Positions 21,416-32,700 of a stretch of DNA of 64,000 bases are shown one piece after another. The position numbers and the translations under genes were made by a program. The stretch is from Adiantum capillus-veneris (taxonomy: Eukaryota > Streptophyta > Polypodiopsida > Polypodiales > Pteridaceae). The DNA lies in NCBI GenBank assembly GCA_014529385.2, contig CM043953.1, positions 79,596,338 through 79,660,337 on the forward strand. Reading direction: 5' to 3'. The notes beneath the pieces are model-generated. The model ran no database searches, was not told the DNA's origin, and saw only the letters and a list, made by a program, of their open reading frames with translations. Every line of letters starts with the position of its first letter. Positions within the stretch are counted from its first letter, which is position 1.

Positions 21416-21642
21416 TGTTACCATATACATGTGATAGTGATGTGTGTGAACACACTAGGACCGTCGGGGCAGTTTTTCCCTATTTAGGAGGTTTTTTCCC
21501 CCATGCATTGTATATACGCCCATCACTCTAGGGCTATCTATCTTTCCATTGCACATCAATTAGCACACTCTCTATTGTGTGCCTTGAGCTTCCTTCGTCT
21601 TCTCCAAGCTGTGTGTGTTTCTCTGCAACCCTAATTCCAAAA
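21416..21642 (+). repeat. Copia 5' LTR
   Basis: TGTTACCATATACATG ... CTAATTCCAAAA, 227 bp. The last two bases are AA where the 3' LTR has CA, so the terminal CA has mutated. A TATA-like TGTATATACG lies near 21510. Aligned end to end with 26344-26570. Confidence 0.92.
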
Positions 21643-21644
21643 AT

Positions 21645-21662
21645 TGGTATCAGAGCAGGTTA
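21645..21662 (+). promoter_or_regulatory. Primer-binding site, initiator Met-tRNA
   Basis: TGGTATCAGAGCAGGTTA, two bases after the LTR. TGGTATCAGAGC is the standard plant copia primer site complementary to initiator Met-tRNA. Confidence 0.9.
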
Positions 21663-22002
21663 CGTCCTCCTGGGCTTAGTCGCCAGCTGCTCCAGCACAC
21701 GCCTGCTCACTTTCTCCGATTACAGTGAGGTTTGGCAGGCATTCGCAGATCAACAAATATTTTGGGAGAGCTCATAGGCTCAATCTGCTCAGATTTTTGA
21801 TTCGGGCTCATTTCGGCCTCCGTGTCCACTATAGGCAGGTCTGCATAGGCAATTTTGTCTTTTGTGCAAAATTTTTGTCAGTACCGTTTTCTTCTTAACA
21901 AGTGTCTTACAGTCTTCTACAGTTTGTGCTATATAGTACGTGTTGTTCCCGCTCCGTTTCTCCTATTTTTGGGCAGTTTTCACATCAGGTGCAGCATTTA
22001 CC

Positions 22003-22880
22003 ATGGCTGACAACAATACAGATGTCTTCAAGATGTTTGCTGCTGAGGACAAGTTGGATGGGGACAATTACCCTATGTGGGCTTATATGATGCAACACTA
22101 CTTGTGTCAAAGGGCGTCTAGAATATTGTGCAGGGCATTGATGTACATCCTGGTTCTGAGGATGTAGGCGATGTTGAGGATGTTGTAGGTCTTGTTGCAA
22201 GGATTGCTACTATTAGAGTTGTTTTGCCTACAACAGAACAAGCTCATTGGGATGCAAAGGATGTGCAAGATCATGCATTGATTGTGTTGTCTGTGAAGCA
22301 CACCATTGTTCCTCACATCCGTTCAGCAAAATCTGCAAAACAGGCTTGGGATATTTTGGCTGATCTTTATGCAAGTCGCAATGAGGCTAAAACTGCTTTG
22401 CTGCGTAAAGAGCTGGATTCGAAGATTATGCATGAGGAAGATCATATGGACACTTTCCTTGATAGTGCCAAGGATATCAGCAACTTATTTCTGTAGGTGA
22501 AGTCATTTTAGACACTTCCCTTGTGCAGACTGTTCTTGATGCCTTATCAGACTTTTGCTAGTACTTGGAGACTTATGACCCAAGGAAATCCAGAAGTTGT
22601 CAAGTTTGATGCATTATGCACATTGTTGTTGCAAGAGTCACTTTCCAAAAGAAACAGGACTAAATAACGTGCAGCTGAACAGGCTTTTATTGCTTCACAA
22701 AGAAAGGGTAGTAACAGCAATGCAGCCACTTCTTATGGTTTTGTTGCGAGTGGCAAAACTTCTGTTCCCAATCCTTTTTCTGGCAGCACATCATCTAGCA
22801 ATTCTGGTGATAAGGGCAAAAAGAAGATGTGTTGCCATTATTGTAAAGCTAATGATCACTTGATCAAGCAGTGTCCTAAG
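22003..22880 (+). pseudogene. gag: Copia gag
   Basis: Starts MADNNTDVFKMFAAEDKL with a good ATG context (ACCATGG). The plant copia gag core follows (LDGDNYPMWAYMMQH, then after a frameshift near 22120 HALIVLSVKHTIVPHIRSAK, AWDILADLYASRNEAK, LLRKELDSKIM). A TAG at 22494 and a frameshift interrupt the middle. It ends in a complete zinc knuckle CHYCKANDHLIKQC near 22830. Frameshifts make it non-functional; the domain order is otherwise full length for the family. Confidence 0.85.
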
Positions 22881-24408
22881 CTAAATGCCAAAGAGGCTAA
22901 GAAGAAAGAGGGTGGTTTCACTCCAATTGTTGGTTCCACTACAAATGCAGCCATTGTTGAGTCTTTTGTAAAAGGAGACTGTAATGGTGATGTTGATGCA
23001 GAATGGGCTTTTAGTGCAAAGTGCACTTACAATCCTGTTGTCCATGATGCATGCATGTCAGTTGCTGTAGATTCACATGTGTGGTATTTTGACAGTGGTG
23101 CTACAGAGCACATTACCTCACATCGTGAATTGTTCACCTCTCTCAAGTTTGTCCCTCATGGGAATTCAGTCACTTGTGCCAACAATGCCTCTTATCCGGT
23201 TCAGGGAGTTGGAAAGATTGTGCTTACTGCTGCTAATGGCAGTTCTTTCACACTTGTTGATGCACTTTATGTACCTGGGATCAAGAAGAATCTTTTGTCT
23301 GTATCTGCACTTGCTAGACTTGACTTGTCAAATTTGTGGATGAAAGATGTACAATTTATGATCTCAGTTTTGGTGATGAAATCGTTGCATCTGGGCTTTT
23401 GTGTCGTGGGCTGTATAAGCTCACTTTGTATGACAAGTGTGGCCAAATTTTGCAAATGCAGTTGCAAATTCAAGGGCTATTTCAGATGCAAAACTTTGGC
23501 ATGCATGTTTTTTTCATCTAAATTTTTCCAGTTTGCTGCAATTGCAGAAATCTGATATGGTTGCTTCTTTGTCGCCTCTTGAAGCACCTATCAAACATGT
23601 TTGTGAAGGTTGTATTTTGGGTAAGATGCAGCGTTCTAAGTTTCCAAAGGATGCTTCAGTTGGGGCCACATGCAGGTTGCAGCTTGTGCATAGTGATGTT
23701 TGTGGGCCCAAGCAAGCTCCGTCCTTGGGAAATTACCTTTACTTCATGACCTTCATTGATGGTTACTCCAGGCATGCATGGGTATTTCCGCTTAAAGCGA
23801 AATCCGAAGTTTTAATGTGCTTCAAACAATTTCTGGCTATGGCTGAAAATGTCTCAAAATGTACTATGGGCACCCTCCGTTCCGATCAAGGGGGGGAGTA
23901 TATGTCTCATGAATTCAATGCATTTCTAGCTAGTCATGGGATAAAACACCAATGTACAGTGCCTTATACCCCTCAGCAAAATGGTGTTGCTGAGAGGAAA
24001 AAAAGGTCACTTACGGAAATGGCCCGATGTATGGTCAAAAGTCAAGCTTTGCCGCATTCTTTTTGGCTTGAGGCCATCATGTGTGCCACTTATGTACGAA
24101 ACAGGTGTCCTACGAAAGCTTTGCAGTCTATTACTCCATATAAAGCATGGCATGATAGAAAGCCTTCTATTGAGCACATGCGTGTTTTTGGTTTTTTGAC
24201 ATATGCTTTGGTGCCACAAATACAGCGCAAACAATTGGATGATAAGGCTGTCAAATGTATTTTTGTTGGTTATAGTGCTGAAAGCAAAGGTTACAGGTTG
24301 TATCATTCGCAAACAAAACATATTTTGGTTTCACGTGATGTAGTGTTTGTGGAAGATTCTGTTCAGTCCTTGTTGTCATGTACTAGAGACAGTAATGTAA
24401 GCTCATAG
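22881..24408 (+). pseudogene. Copia protease and integrase
   Basis: Protease active site WYFDSGATEHITSH near 23080 (DSG intact) and LYVPGIKKNLLSVS near 23265. After a frameshift near 23335-23440 comes the integrase zinc region LWHACFFHLNF ... CEGCILGKMQ. The catalytic core residues are all present: VHSDVCGP (Asp, 23690), LRSDQGGEYM (Asp, 23878), QQNGVAERKK (Glu, 23975). VFGFLTYALVP and KCIFVGYSAESKGYRLY close the integrase. The frame ends at TAG 24406, and the same frame continues after it. Confidence 0.9.
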
Positions 24409-26270
24409 GACATTTATGAAACTTTGTTGCCTCTTTTCAGTGGTGGTGGAAATACGAATGTAAGTTCTAATGAGGAGAATGTACAGCCTATGGGGGTTTC
24501 TGATAATGTTACAGATCAGTCTATTACTGATGCAGATGTACATGATGTACTTGATGAGGAAAGGGCTGAAAATGAGCAGGCTAGAGGTATGCCAAAATGG
24601 TTGGTGCACACTTTGCGTGATAGTAAATTGGATGCACCTTTTTCTAGCCATACTCATTCAGGCTCTCACCATGCATCTTATGCATCAGATTGTTATGCTT
24701 TGGCTGTGTCTAGCTTACATGATGTTGAGGAGCCTCTGTTTTTTTATGAAGCACAAAATTCAGAAAATTGGATGGCTGCCATGCAATCAGAATATGATGC
24801 ACTTATAGAAAATGACACGTGGACTTTATGTGATTTGCCTCCTGGCAAAAAGGCCATAAGTACGAAGTGGGTTTACAGGTTGAAATGCAAGCCAGATGGT
24901 GAGATCAAATGCCATAAGGCTCCACTTGTTGCAAAGGGTTATGCACAGCAAAAAGGCATAGACTATGAAGAGACCTTTGCTCCCACTTGTTGTATGACTA
25001 CTGTACGTTTTCTATGTGCATTGGCAGCTCATTTTGGTTGGGATGTACATCAATCAGACATTGTTACTGCTTTCTTGAATGGTGACATATTTGACGAAGT
25101 TTATGTAACGCAGCCTCGAGGTTTTGTCAAGAAAGGACAAGAGGACAAAGTGTGCAAATGTAACAAGGCTTTGTATGGGTTGAAGCAATCTCCTCGTGCT
25201 TGGAATGAGAAAGCTGACACTCATTTGTTCAAACAAGGCTTTTGTAACAGTCCAACAAAAAGCACATTGTATGTAAAGCATGAGGGTGATGTACTTCTCA
25301 TTGTGGTTCTTTATGTAGATGATTTGTTGATCACTGGACCAAATGAGAGACATATTGCTGAATTTAAGGTTGATTTGAATGCTACTTTCAAGATGAAAGA
25401 TTCGGGGTTGCTGCATCATTATTTGGGCATACAATTTAAGCAGTGTGATGGTGGTATTGCCTTGTGTTAGAAAAGTTACATAGAGACATTGCTATGTAAG
25501 TTTGGACTTGAGGATTGCAAACCTATTTCCACTCCCATGGATAGAGGCCTGAAGTTGAGTCTACATGATGCTAGCGATCCTGCTAATGTCACTCTTTACC
25601 AAACTGTTGTTGGCTGCCTCATTTATGTATGCAACACGAGGCCAGATATTCAGTTTGCAGTCTCACAAGTCAGCAGATTTATGCATAGCCCAGGGTCTAA
25701 GCATTGGCACGCTGTCAAGAGGATTTTTTGCTACGTTAATGGCACTTTACATCTTGGCTTGTTTTATCCCAAGGGGGGATCATTGCCCCCAGATTTACAT
25801 GCTTTTTCGAACTCGGATTGGACTGATTATTTTGACACGCGAGTGTCCACAAGTGGTTTTTGTTTCATGCTTGGCAGTTCATGTATATCATGGTTGAGCA
25901 AGAAGCAACCTACTGTGGCCACTTTGAGTTGTAAGGCTGAGTATAGGGCAGTCTTCACAGCTACGGTTGAGTGTGTATGGCTCAGACGCCTTATGGCTGA
26001 TTTGGGTGTTGGACAGGACACGGCCAACACTATCTACACTGACAGTTAGAGCACATTGGCAGTTGCGAGGAACCCAGTTTTTCATGCTTGCACAAAGCAC
26101 ATTGAGGTGCATTACCACTATGTCAGGGAGAGGCTCTCAGCAGGAGCGATCAGCTTGGCTTAGGTGCCAACACAGGACAACCTTGCAGTTCTTTTCACAA
26201 AGGCATTGTCTCGTGAGAAGCTCGAAGCTTTCCGCAAAGCTTTGGGCTTACTCCCCTTTCTAGACTGATC
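24409..26270 (+). pseudogene. pol: Copia reverse transcriptase and RNase H
   Basis: RT begins near 24760 (ENWMAAMQSEYDALIENDTW), with TKWVYRLK, YEETFAPT, QSDIVTAFLNGDIFDEVYV and the active site LYVDDLLITG near 25312, both Asp present. RNase H follows: RPDIQFAVSQVSRFM, SDWTDYFDTRVSTSGF, CKAEYRAVFTA and, after TAG 26047, ARNPVFHACTKHIEV and DNLAVLFTKALS, where Val replaces the expected final Asp. One frame runs from 23437 to about 26270, broken only by TAG at 24406, 25468, 26047 and 26160. Confidence 0.92.
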
Positions 26271-26333
26271 ATGTCCTCAAGGCATGGCACTTCCCTTTAC
26301 TCATGTGCCAGCTCTCGTTCACCGCATCACTCC

Positions 26334-26341
26334 AAGGGGGA
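26334..26341 (+). promoter_or_regulatory. Copia polypurine tract
   Basis: AAGGGGGA two bases before the 3' LTR start, the usual copia plus-strand primer. Confidence 0.8.
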
Positions 26342-26343
26342 TT

Positions 26344-26570
26344 TGTTACCATATACATGTGGTAGTGATGTTTGTGAACATACTAGGACCACTGGGGCTT
26401 TTTTTTCCTCTTTAGGAGGTTTTTTCCCCCGTGCATTGTATATACTCCCATCACTCTAGGGCTATCTATCTTTCCATTGCACACCAAGTAACACACTCTC
26501 TATTGTGTGCCTTGAGCTTCCTTCGTCTTCTCCAAGTTGTGTGTGTTTCTCTCCAACCCTAATTCCAACA
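26344..26570 (+). repeat. Copia 3' LTR
   Basis: TGTTACC...AATTCCAACA, 227 bp, 18 mismatches and no length change against the 5' LTR by hand alignment. Followed by TCGGC, the target duplication. Confidence 0.92.
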
Positions 26571-27818
26571 TCGGCAAGGGTCGAGGGGGTCCCAAGTAGA
26601 AAATCTAGGTTTTTGGCAGATGCCAGAATTTTATTCTGACTCCATAGACAGCTTATAGACTGGGTCTATACACAATGTATATAGTTGGTTTCATAAAATC
26701 AATCAAGACAGGCTCTCAAAAAGCAGAAAATAGTTCGAAGGCTACAAAGCGTCAAATTTGACATACGAAGTCAAACTGAGTCCAAATGGGCCAAAAATGG
26801 ATGAGTTGCTTTAGGACTATGTAGCGGACAAGTCCATAGACTCAAAAGTGACTAACCAACTCCACAGGCCATGTAGTCACAAAAATCGGTGATTTCAAAG
26901 TCGACAAAGCACGAAGTGATGCCGGTAGGACAAAACATTACCAAACTCAAATTAGGACTTGTTTTACGTGTATTGAATATGGTTAGGTCAAAATTTATCA
27001 AGTTTTGTAAAAAAAAGTTGACTTGCTGTTAAAAATTGTGATTATTTACTTTTGTAATTTTTTGGCTTGAAAATGATACCTTCACATCACCCATCACTTG
27101 TACACACCTATTACATGCCACATTTCAAGTATGAGCCAAAATGATCCATGATAACTTGGAAAATTGTCAAAAAAACGCAAAGAAGTCCCTTCAAATCCAA
27201 AATTTGAGTTATCAGTCATATTTTTTGATCCAAATCACCTCATATCACATACACAGAGTCTACATCATGCCTAGAACCAAGTTGCTTAAAAAAATGTTCA
27301 TTTTGATAATAAAGTTAATAATCGTGATTATTTACTTTTTTGCCAAGATGGGGGGAAATTGCATCTTTGACTTCATGGGACCAAAGCACATGGTGTCCCA
27401 AGCCCACTAACCAATTTTGACCAAATTTGGAGCTTAAAATCTCAAAATTCCTTTATATCTACTGTTTCAGAGATTGGAAGCCTAAATCTGACACCATTTT
27501 CACCCTTTGCACTCAAATGGGTCCATATTTCACTCAGAGTATCTAATTGATATGTATGTCAAGCCTATGATGTCAAAATTGCAAAAAGTTGGAAAAATTC
27601 ATCAGCTATAAATAATCGCGATTATTTACTTTTGTTGCAAATTTTTGCTTGGACTTTATGATTTTGATCTTTACATGTTTTCATGAATCTATGCATGTTC
27701 AAAAATTGATTTGAAGCAACTTGGACTTAATTTGTCAGCAATTCAGACTAAAAGACACTTCAGAGTGAAAATTGCAAAAATTTTCTAACTTTGGCACTCT
27801 ATTCACCTCACAGTAGCA
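26571..27818 (+). repeat. Leader with the same palindrome-centred ~290-bp repeats
   Basis: Continuation of the sequence interrupted at 21415. No gene. Palindrome copies lie at 27028-27049, 27314-27335 and 27607-27629; the last contains a perfect 20-base palindrome (TAAATAATCGCGATTATTTA at 27609-27628). Centre-to-centre spacings of about 286 and 294 bases match those in element B leader (286 and 293), so the two arrays are the same units in the same order. Confidence 0.7.
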
Positions 27819-28640
27819 ATGCAAGCTCCAGAGAAGGCCAAGAAGAGGGTCTCCCAAAAAGAGAAGCTGCAAGAGTTGCTTTACCAACTGGACCCCATTT
27901 CAGTAAAGAGAGCCAAGGCAACATATCTGTCCAAAGAATAGCTTGAAGAGAACAACACCACAGCTTTCACAGGCAGGTTGAAAAGTGAAGAAGGACACCA
28001 TGTAGAGCTACAACTACTACCAAAAGAGATCTATGATGTCGCGGAAAAATCCAAAACAAAGGAGGCCAACAGAAGGCTTGGCCTCAAAGAATTCTATGAC
28101 CAAGAACCATGTGGTGTAGACTTCCAGAAAGTCTATGAGCTCTTGTCTACAATCAAGGAAGACGGACCAACAAGGGCAAAAGGTAGAAGTGGTGATAATG
28201 AAAGAAATTGTTGCCGAGGCTCTCAAGTTTCCAACAGAGGGGATGACGATGAGGGCTCGAGACAGAAAGATAGCAGGTACCTTCACCAAGGAGATTGCTG
28301 CGGAAACCTTTGTTGATCTCATCCAGAAACAGGTGGAAGAACCAGCACGGTTATATCATCAACAATTCCACTTTCTAGCAAAGAGACCGCCAAGGTACAC
28401 AACACCTAATCATTCAGTCGCGACTACATTTACAGAAGTGTTGAAGTCGACAACCAGGCAACCCATTGATCACGCGTAGTATGTGCTATCCATGCTAAAG
28501 GGTACCAAGAAAGAGGGTAAGACCACGTATCTAGGTGCACTTGAGGTATTGACAAGAAAATAATACCATGCTATCGGCATGGCAGACAATTTGCCACCTA
28601 CCCCAGATCAGAACACATGGATTGTGTTTGCATAGCCATC
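27819..28640 (+). pseudogene. Unknown leader/gag ORF of the split element
   Basis: Starts at ATG 27819 (MQAPEKAKKRVSQKEKLQEL), the first ATG after the repeats, and is readable for about 270 codons with a TAG at 27940 and a frameshift near 28190. Conserved-looking blocks are LLPKEIYDVAEK, KEFYDQEPCGVDF, MKEIVAEALKFPTEGM and RPPRYTTPNHSV. The EIVAEALKFPTEG pattern recalls the putative plant transposon proteins (ORF1-like) found upstream of gag in Ogre-type elements, but I cannot confirm this. Its place fits an element-encoded 5' protein. Confidence 0.4.
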
Positions 28641-30180
28641 TCCAAGAACCACAAGGTCGACAAAAAGAGTTTGCAAATATGATGAAGAATCTGCAGAAAT
28701 CTCTTATGAAGCACATAGCAGCGAAAGCTCAGACAATGAAGAGAAGAGAGCCAAAAGAGAGGAGATGAAGAAGAAGGCAGTGGCTGCACATCAGGAAGAA
28801 CCTCAGCAAAAGAAGGCAAGGTTTGAAAGGGAAAAAGAAACCTACGAAAGAAGTCACCAAGCTACAGGTGAGGACCCAGCACGGTGGGTTCCAAGAGATA
28901 TAAAAGGCCCCTGAACCAACAATCCTGCCAGGAGAGAACCAAAAGATCCCAAGGATTCTCTTGAACACATGTACCAGGAAGCAGAAGCCTTAAAGCAAAA
29001 AGAAGCTCAAGAAGCAGAAAAGAAAAGCAAGGGAAGATGCGGTGGAGCGGCAGAGACAAGCTAAAGCGGCCTAGCAAAGTAAAATCTAGCACGAACAGGG
29101 TGAGATGTATCCTAGACCATCATCACCATATACAGAACAGGAAGACCAACCTATGCCAAGCCCTCCACCTTCACCGACAGTTAGACCCATAGAGGGCAAG
29201 TAAGCCAAAGAAAAGGAGCCTCACGAAGACAAAACAGCCAAGGCAACCGAACAGCCTAAAGGAGAGGTAAAGACCCTGATGCCACCAGAAACAACCACAG
29301 CTCCACCCAAGGAGCCGTGCACAGAGACTGTTGAAACATCTAGGCAGCCAATAGATCATGAAGATTGGTAGACAAATGATGAAGTTATTCTACAAGTAAA
29401 TGAATATGCCAAGCAGATGCAAGAGATGACAGAGAAATGTGAATAACAACACTTATCTGCGCAGTGCTAATGCTAGAGAGCTGGAGATGGTTATGGTGAT
29501 CTCCAAGGAGAGCTAGAGGACAGAATGATTGTCATCACTGATCTGTAAAGACAAATCCAAGAGCTGAGAGCTGAAGCTGAACAACACTAGCAAGCAAAAG
29601 AGAAGCAGCGAAAGGAAATAGAAGAGCTAGGTGAACTTCTCACGAAGTTAACAGATGCCTGTAAGACAAAAGACAAACAACTGATAAAGGTTACCAATGA
29701 ATTATTAACTACAACTCTGTCAGTACAAAAGATCCAAGTGCAGTTTGACATAGCGAATGCTTCACTGCAATATTCAGAGCAAAGGATCAATGATCAGGCA
29801 ACCTTTTTATGACAAATAAGAGAAAATCCCGCAGTTGCCTCGATCAAAGGTACAGATGAAGTATACAAAGCTTAAGAAAATCAGAACAAGGATCTTGAAC
29901 TTGAGCTAAAGCTAGAACAATCACAACAACGAGACCTTGCACTAATGCGGGTACAAACAGAGGAACAGTTGCTCAAGGAGATAGCAGAGCTCAAGCGAGT
30001 CAATCAGCTTTTGCGAGAGGGTCAGTCAAAGATACAAGAAGAAGTTGGTACATTAGAACAACCACACATTGAAATTCCCTCAGTCTCTTTCGCTCAGATG
30101 GAAACATAGCCGATAGAAGGTCTAGGTGGAGAGGAAGATTTCCAGGTTACAATAACAGATGTTGATCAAGTCCCAATGGT
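28641..30180 (+). pseudogene. Glu/Lys/Gln-rich coiled-coil region
   Basis: Readable in alternating frames with many stops. The content is charged and heptad-like (EEAQQKKARFEREKE, KQKEAQEAEKKSKGRC, QEMTEKCE, LLTKLTDACKTKDKQL, ELELKLEQSQQRDLALMR, EEQLLKEIAELKRVNQLL). It ends in an acidic stretch (GGEEDFQVTITDVDQ) just before pol-like sequence at 30205. It probably encoded a long coiled-coil accessory or gag-like protein of the same element. No domain is recognised. Confidence 0.4.
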
Positions 30181-30204
30181 CCAGCTGACCCCCAAACCTC
30201 TTTC

Positions 30205-30990
30205 ATGCGCCCTACCTACTTCTCTAGTCGTGTCATGACTCCATCAGAAAAAGGATTCACTCCAGTAGAGCACATGGTACTTGCATTGATGTTTTCCACT
30301 ATAAAGTTCCACTCTTATCTATTGCCTAGACCCTTTGTAATTCTAACAATGGAAGAGGTCTTTTCGTATGTGATGCAACACATGGATGTCTCATCTGGAA
30401 TCTCTAAGTGGCTCATTAGATTACAAGAGTTTGATTACACTATGCAAGTGGAGAACTCCACCAGGGCCAGTCTAGCAGGTATTCTTACTCATCGTCACTA
30501 TGAGAAGAAATAAAGGTCAACACAGAACGCAAAGGAGTGACACCAAAGGTGGAAATTCCTAAGCTAGAAGGAGCTCACTCTCTTTTCTTTGATGGAGCTT
30601 ACAAAAGAACAGTGGACCAAGCTGCAGCTGGCAACATCATTTTCAATGAGCAAAAGGAAAAGGTATTCTCTATTGGGCAGCTGCTACACTCCCACTCCAA
30701 CAATGAAGCAGAGTATGTGGCCCTAATTCTTTGATTAGAACAATGTGTTTTGAAAAGGGTTCAGCGCCTAAATGTTTTTGGTGATACCATGCTCTTGATA
30801 AAGCAAATAACTGGCACTTGGATTTGTGAAAATCAGGTTTTTCTTGGCCAATTATGCCAAGCTAAGAATCTTTAAAGAAAATTTGAAGCAGTGCAATTAT
30901 TTCATGTCGCTAGGGTAGAGAATCAAGAAGCAAATGCTCTAGCCAAGGAAAGAATACAAGATGTTTCCATAGGAGCAATCAAACTGAAGA
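30205..30990 (+). pseudogene. Tat-like RNase H connection and archaeal-type RNase H
   Basis: RPTYFSSRVMTPSEKGFTP and LPRPFVILTMEEVFS ... GISKWLIRLQEFDY are the end of a first RNase H/connection (compare element 2 at 7620-7760). From about 30580 the second RNase H reads FFDGAYKRTVDQAAAGN, HSHSNNEAEYVAL (NNEAE intact), FGDTMLLIKQITGTW and RVENQEANALAKE, the D-E-D pattern of the archaeal-type domain of Tat/Ogre elements. RT itself is absent: the preceding sequence is unrelated coiled coil. TAA at 30511, TGA at 30732. Confidence 0.7.
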
Positions 30991-31049
30991 TGCCCCTCTT
31001 TCAGGGTAGCGATCCTATGCTTGATATCATCAGCTTCTTAAATATAGGA

Positions 31050-32277
31050 TAATGACTTGAAGGGTATACCAAGGGCCAAAAACAATGGCTTGTCTGAAAG
31101 GCAACAAGATACCACCTTATAAACAGCACCTTGTACTGTAAGGGCAAAGACCAAATTCTCAGGCGAGTGCCAATCTCCAATGAAATCATGGAGGTGATCT
31201 CAAGTTTCCATGATGGTGTTTGCAGCAGCCACTTTGCTCTAGATATTACTAGTAGAAAGATTCTACAAGCAGTATTCTCTTGGCCTAGTTTGAACATGGA
31301 TGTGCATCATTGGTGTAAAACATGCAAATCTTGTCAAGTATCCAGTGATCGAACACTAACCTATGAGCCACAGACTCCTATCATCTCATATGGCCCTTTT
31401 GAGAAGTGGGGAATAGATGCAATTGGTCCTTTACCAAGGTCCCAATCAGGTAAACTGTACATTCTAGTTGGTGTAGACTACAGCCCAAGAAGTGGCAAAG
31501 TTTATATTTGAGCACATCTGTTTCCGCTTTGACACACCTCTGGAGATAATATCTGATAGAGGGTTAGGTTTCAGAGGTGACTTTGTGGGATAACTGATGA
31601 AAAAGCTAGGTATCACACGTCGACACTCCACTCCATACTACCCACATTGCAATGGCGAAGTGGAAAAGGTAAACAGCATGATTTGTAAGATCATCACAAA
31701 GCAGGTGAATAACCACACAAGTGATTGGGATAAGCATCTCATGGCCACTCTTTGGGCCTACCACACGACGTTTTGAACATCACTAGGTTTCACCCCTTTT
31801 CATCTGGTATATGGAAAGGAGGCCATTCTACCCATTGAGGTACAGATAGCCAGCTTGCGAGTCATGGCTAGTCAATTGCAATGCCCAATTGCCCATCTCC
31901 GCAACCACACCTTGGATCTAGAAAGGCTTCAGGTAGATAGGGAAGATGCAATCAACCACTATGCAACACAAGCAGAACGACGCCGACTCACATTCAATCA
32001 AGGGCTTAAGGAAAAGGGTCTAAAGAAAGGCATGTTAATATTGAGATACGACAACAAATTTGACACTAGGAAAGATAAGAAGTTTCAACCCAAATGGGAA
32101 GGGCCATTCATGGTCAAAAAGCAATATGTCAATGGCAGCTACAAATTGATGGAAGCAGATGGTCGAATTCAGAAGACCAAAGTCAATGGATGGAAGCTAA
32201 AAAGGTACTTCTTAAGGTTTGATCCACTAGAGTTCATGCTATGTATTGGAGGGAGAACCCTCCAACTACGCTGCTAG
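31050..32277 (+). pseudogene. Tat-like integrase
   Basis: H2C2 domain intact: SFHDGVCSSHF ... WCKTCKSCQ (31205-31340). Core: KWGIDAIGPLP (Asp, 31407), then a small deletion/frameshift near 31475, FDTPLEIISDRGLGF (Asp, 31540) and NGEVEKVNSMI (Glu, 31655). The C-terminal part from 31855 is a long open frame with LKKGMLILRYDNKFDTRKD and the GPY-type module PKWEGPFMVKKQY ... GRIQKTKVNGWKLKRYF, ending at TAG 32275. All catalytic residues survive but stops at 31509, 31590 and 31774 inactivate it. Confidence 0.8.
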
Positions 32278-32317
32278 AGAATCAAAAGTAGAGCTAGAGG
32301 CATGAATTCCTCTAGCC

Positions 32318-32333
32318 AAAAGGGGAGGACTAA
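32318..32333 (+). promoter_or_regulatory. Polypurine tract
   Basis: AAAAGGGGAGGACTAA directly before TGATGGCCGG. It resembles the family A tract (GGGGGAGGGCTAA before TGATAGCCG), so the two elements are related. Confidence 0.7.
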
Positions 32334-32609
32334 TGATGGCCGGCTTTTGAAACCTGGCCGCGAGAACCAACCCCAAAAGGGAAGCTTAGTGATAAGAATA
32401 AAAATGAAAAAATTGTTTTTTTTAGTTGATGTCGCTGCCACTCTCTTCCCCCCCCATGCTCGACCATCAACAGAGGGGTCTCCCCCCCCCCCCCCCCCCC
32501 CCCCCCTTTGGCACCACCCTTCCCCTCTCCTCGATTATCAACCTCTCTCTCTCTCTTCCCTCAGCCTGGTGCCAACATTTCTCTCTCTCTCCTCCATTAT
32601 CTGATGCAT

Positions 32610-32700
<91 letters not shown>

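Larger units (their letters stand above)
21416..26570 (+). mobile_element. Nested Ty1/copia retrotransposon
   Basis: A complete but inactive copia element of 5155 bp: 227-bp LTRs, Met-tRNA primer site, gag, then protease-integrase-RT-RNase H in copia order, polypurine tract, 3' LTR. Target duplication TCGGT (21411-21415) against TCGGC (26571-26575), one mismatch. I count 18 differences between the LTRs (about 92% identity), so it is an old insertion. It interrupts a gypsy LTR/leader. Pol has several in-frame TAG codons and frameshifts. Confidence 0.93.

Noticed and set aside
24007-24657. Minus-strand ORFs within copia pol
   Set aside because: Antisense to intact integrase/RT motifs; no independent support.
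12656-27629. Palindrome arrays as a CRISPR array
   Set aside because: Units are ~290 bp, diverged and in a plant retroelement leader; no short direct repeats with unique spacers.
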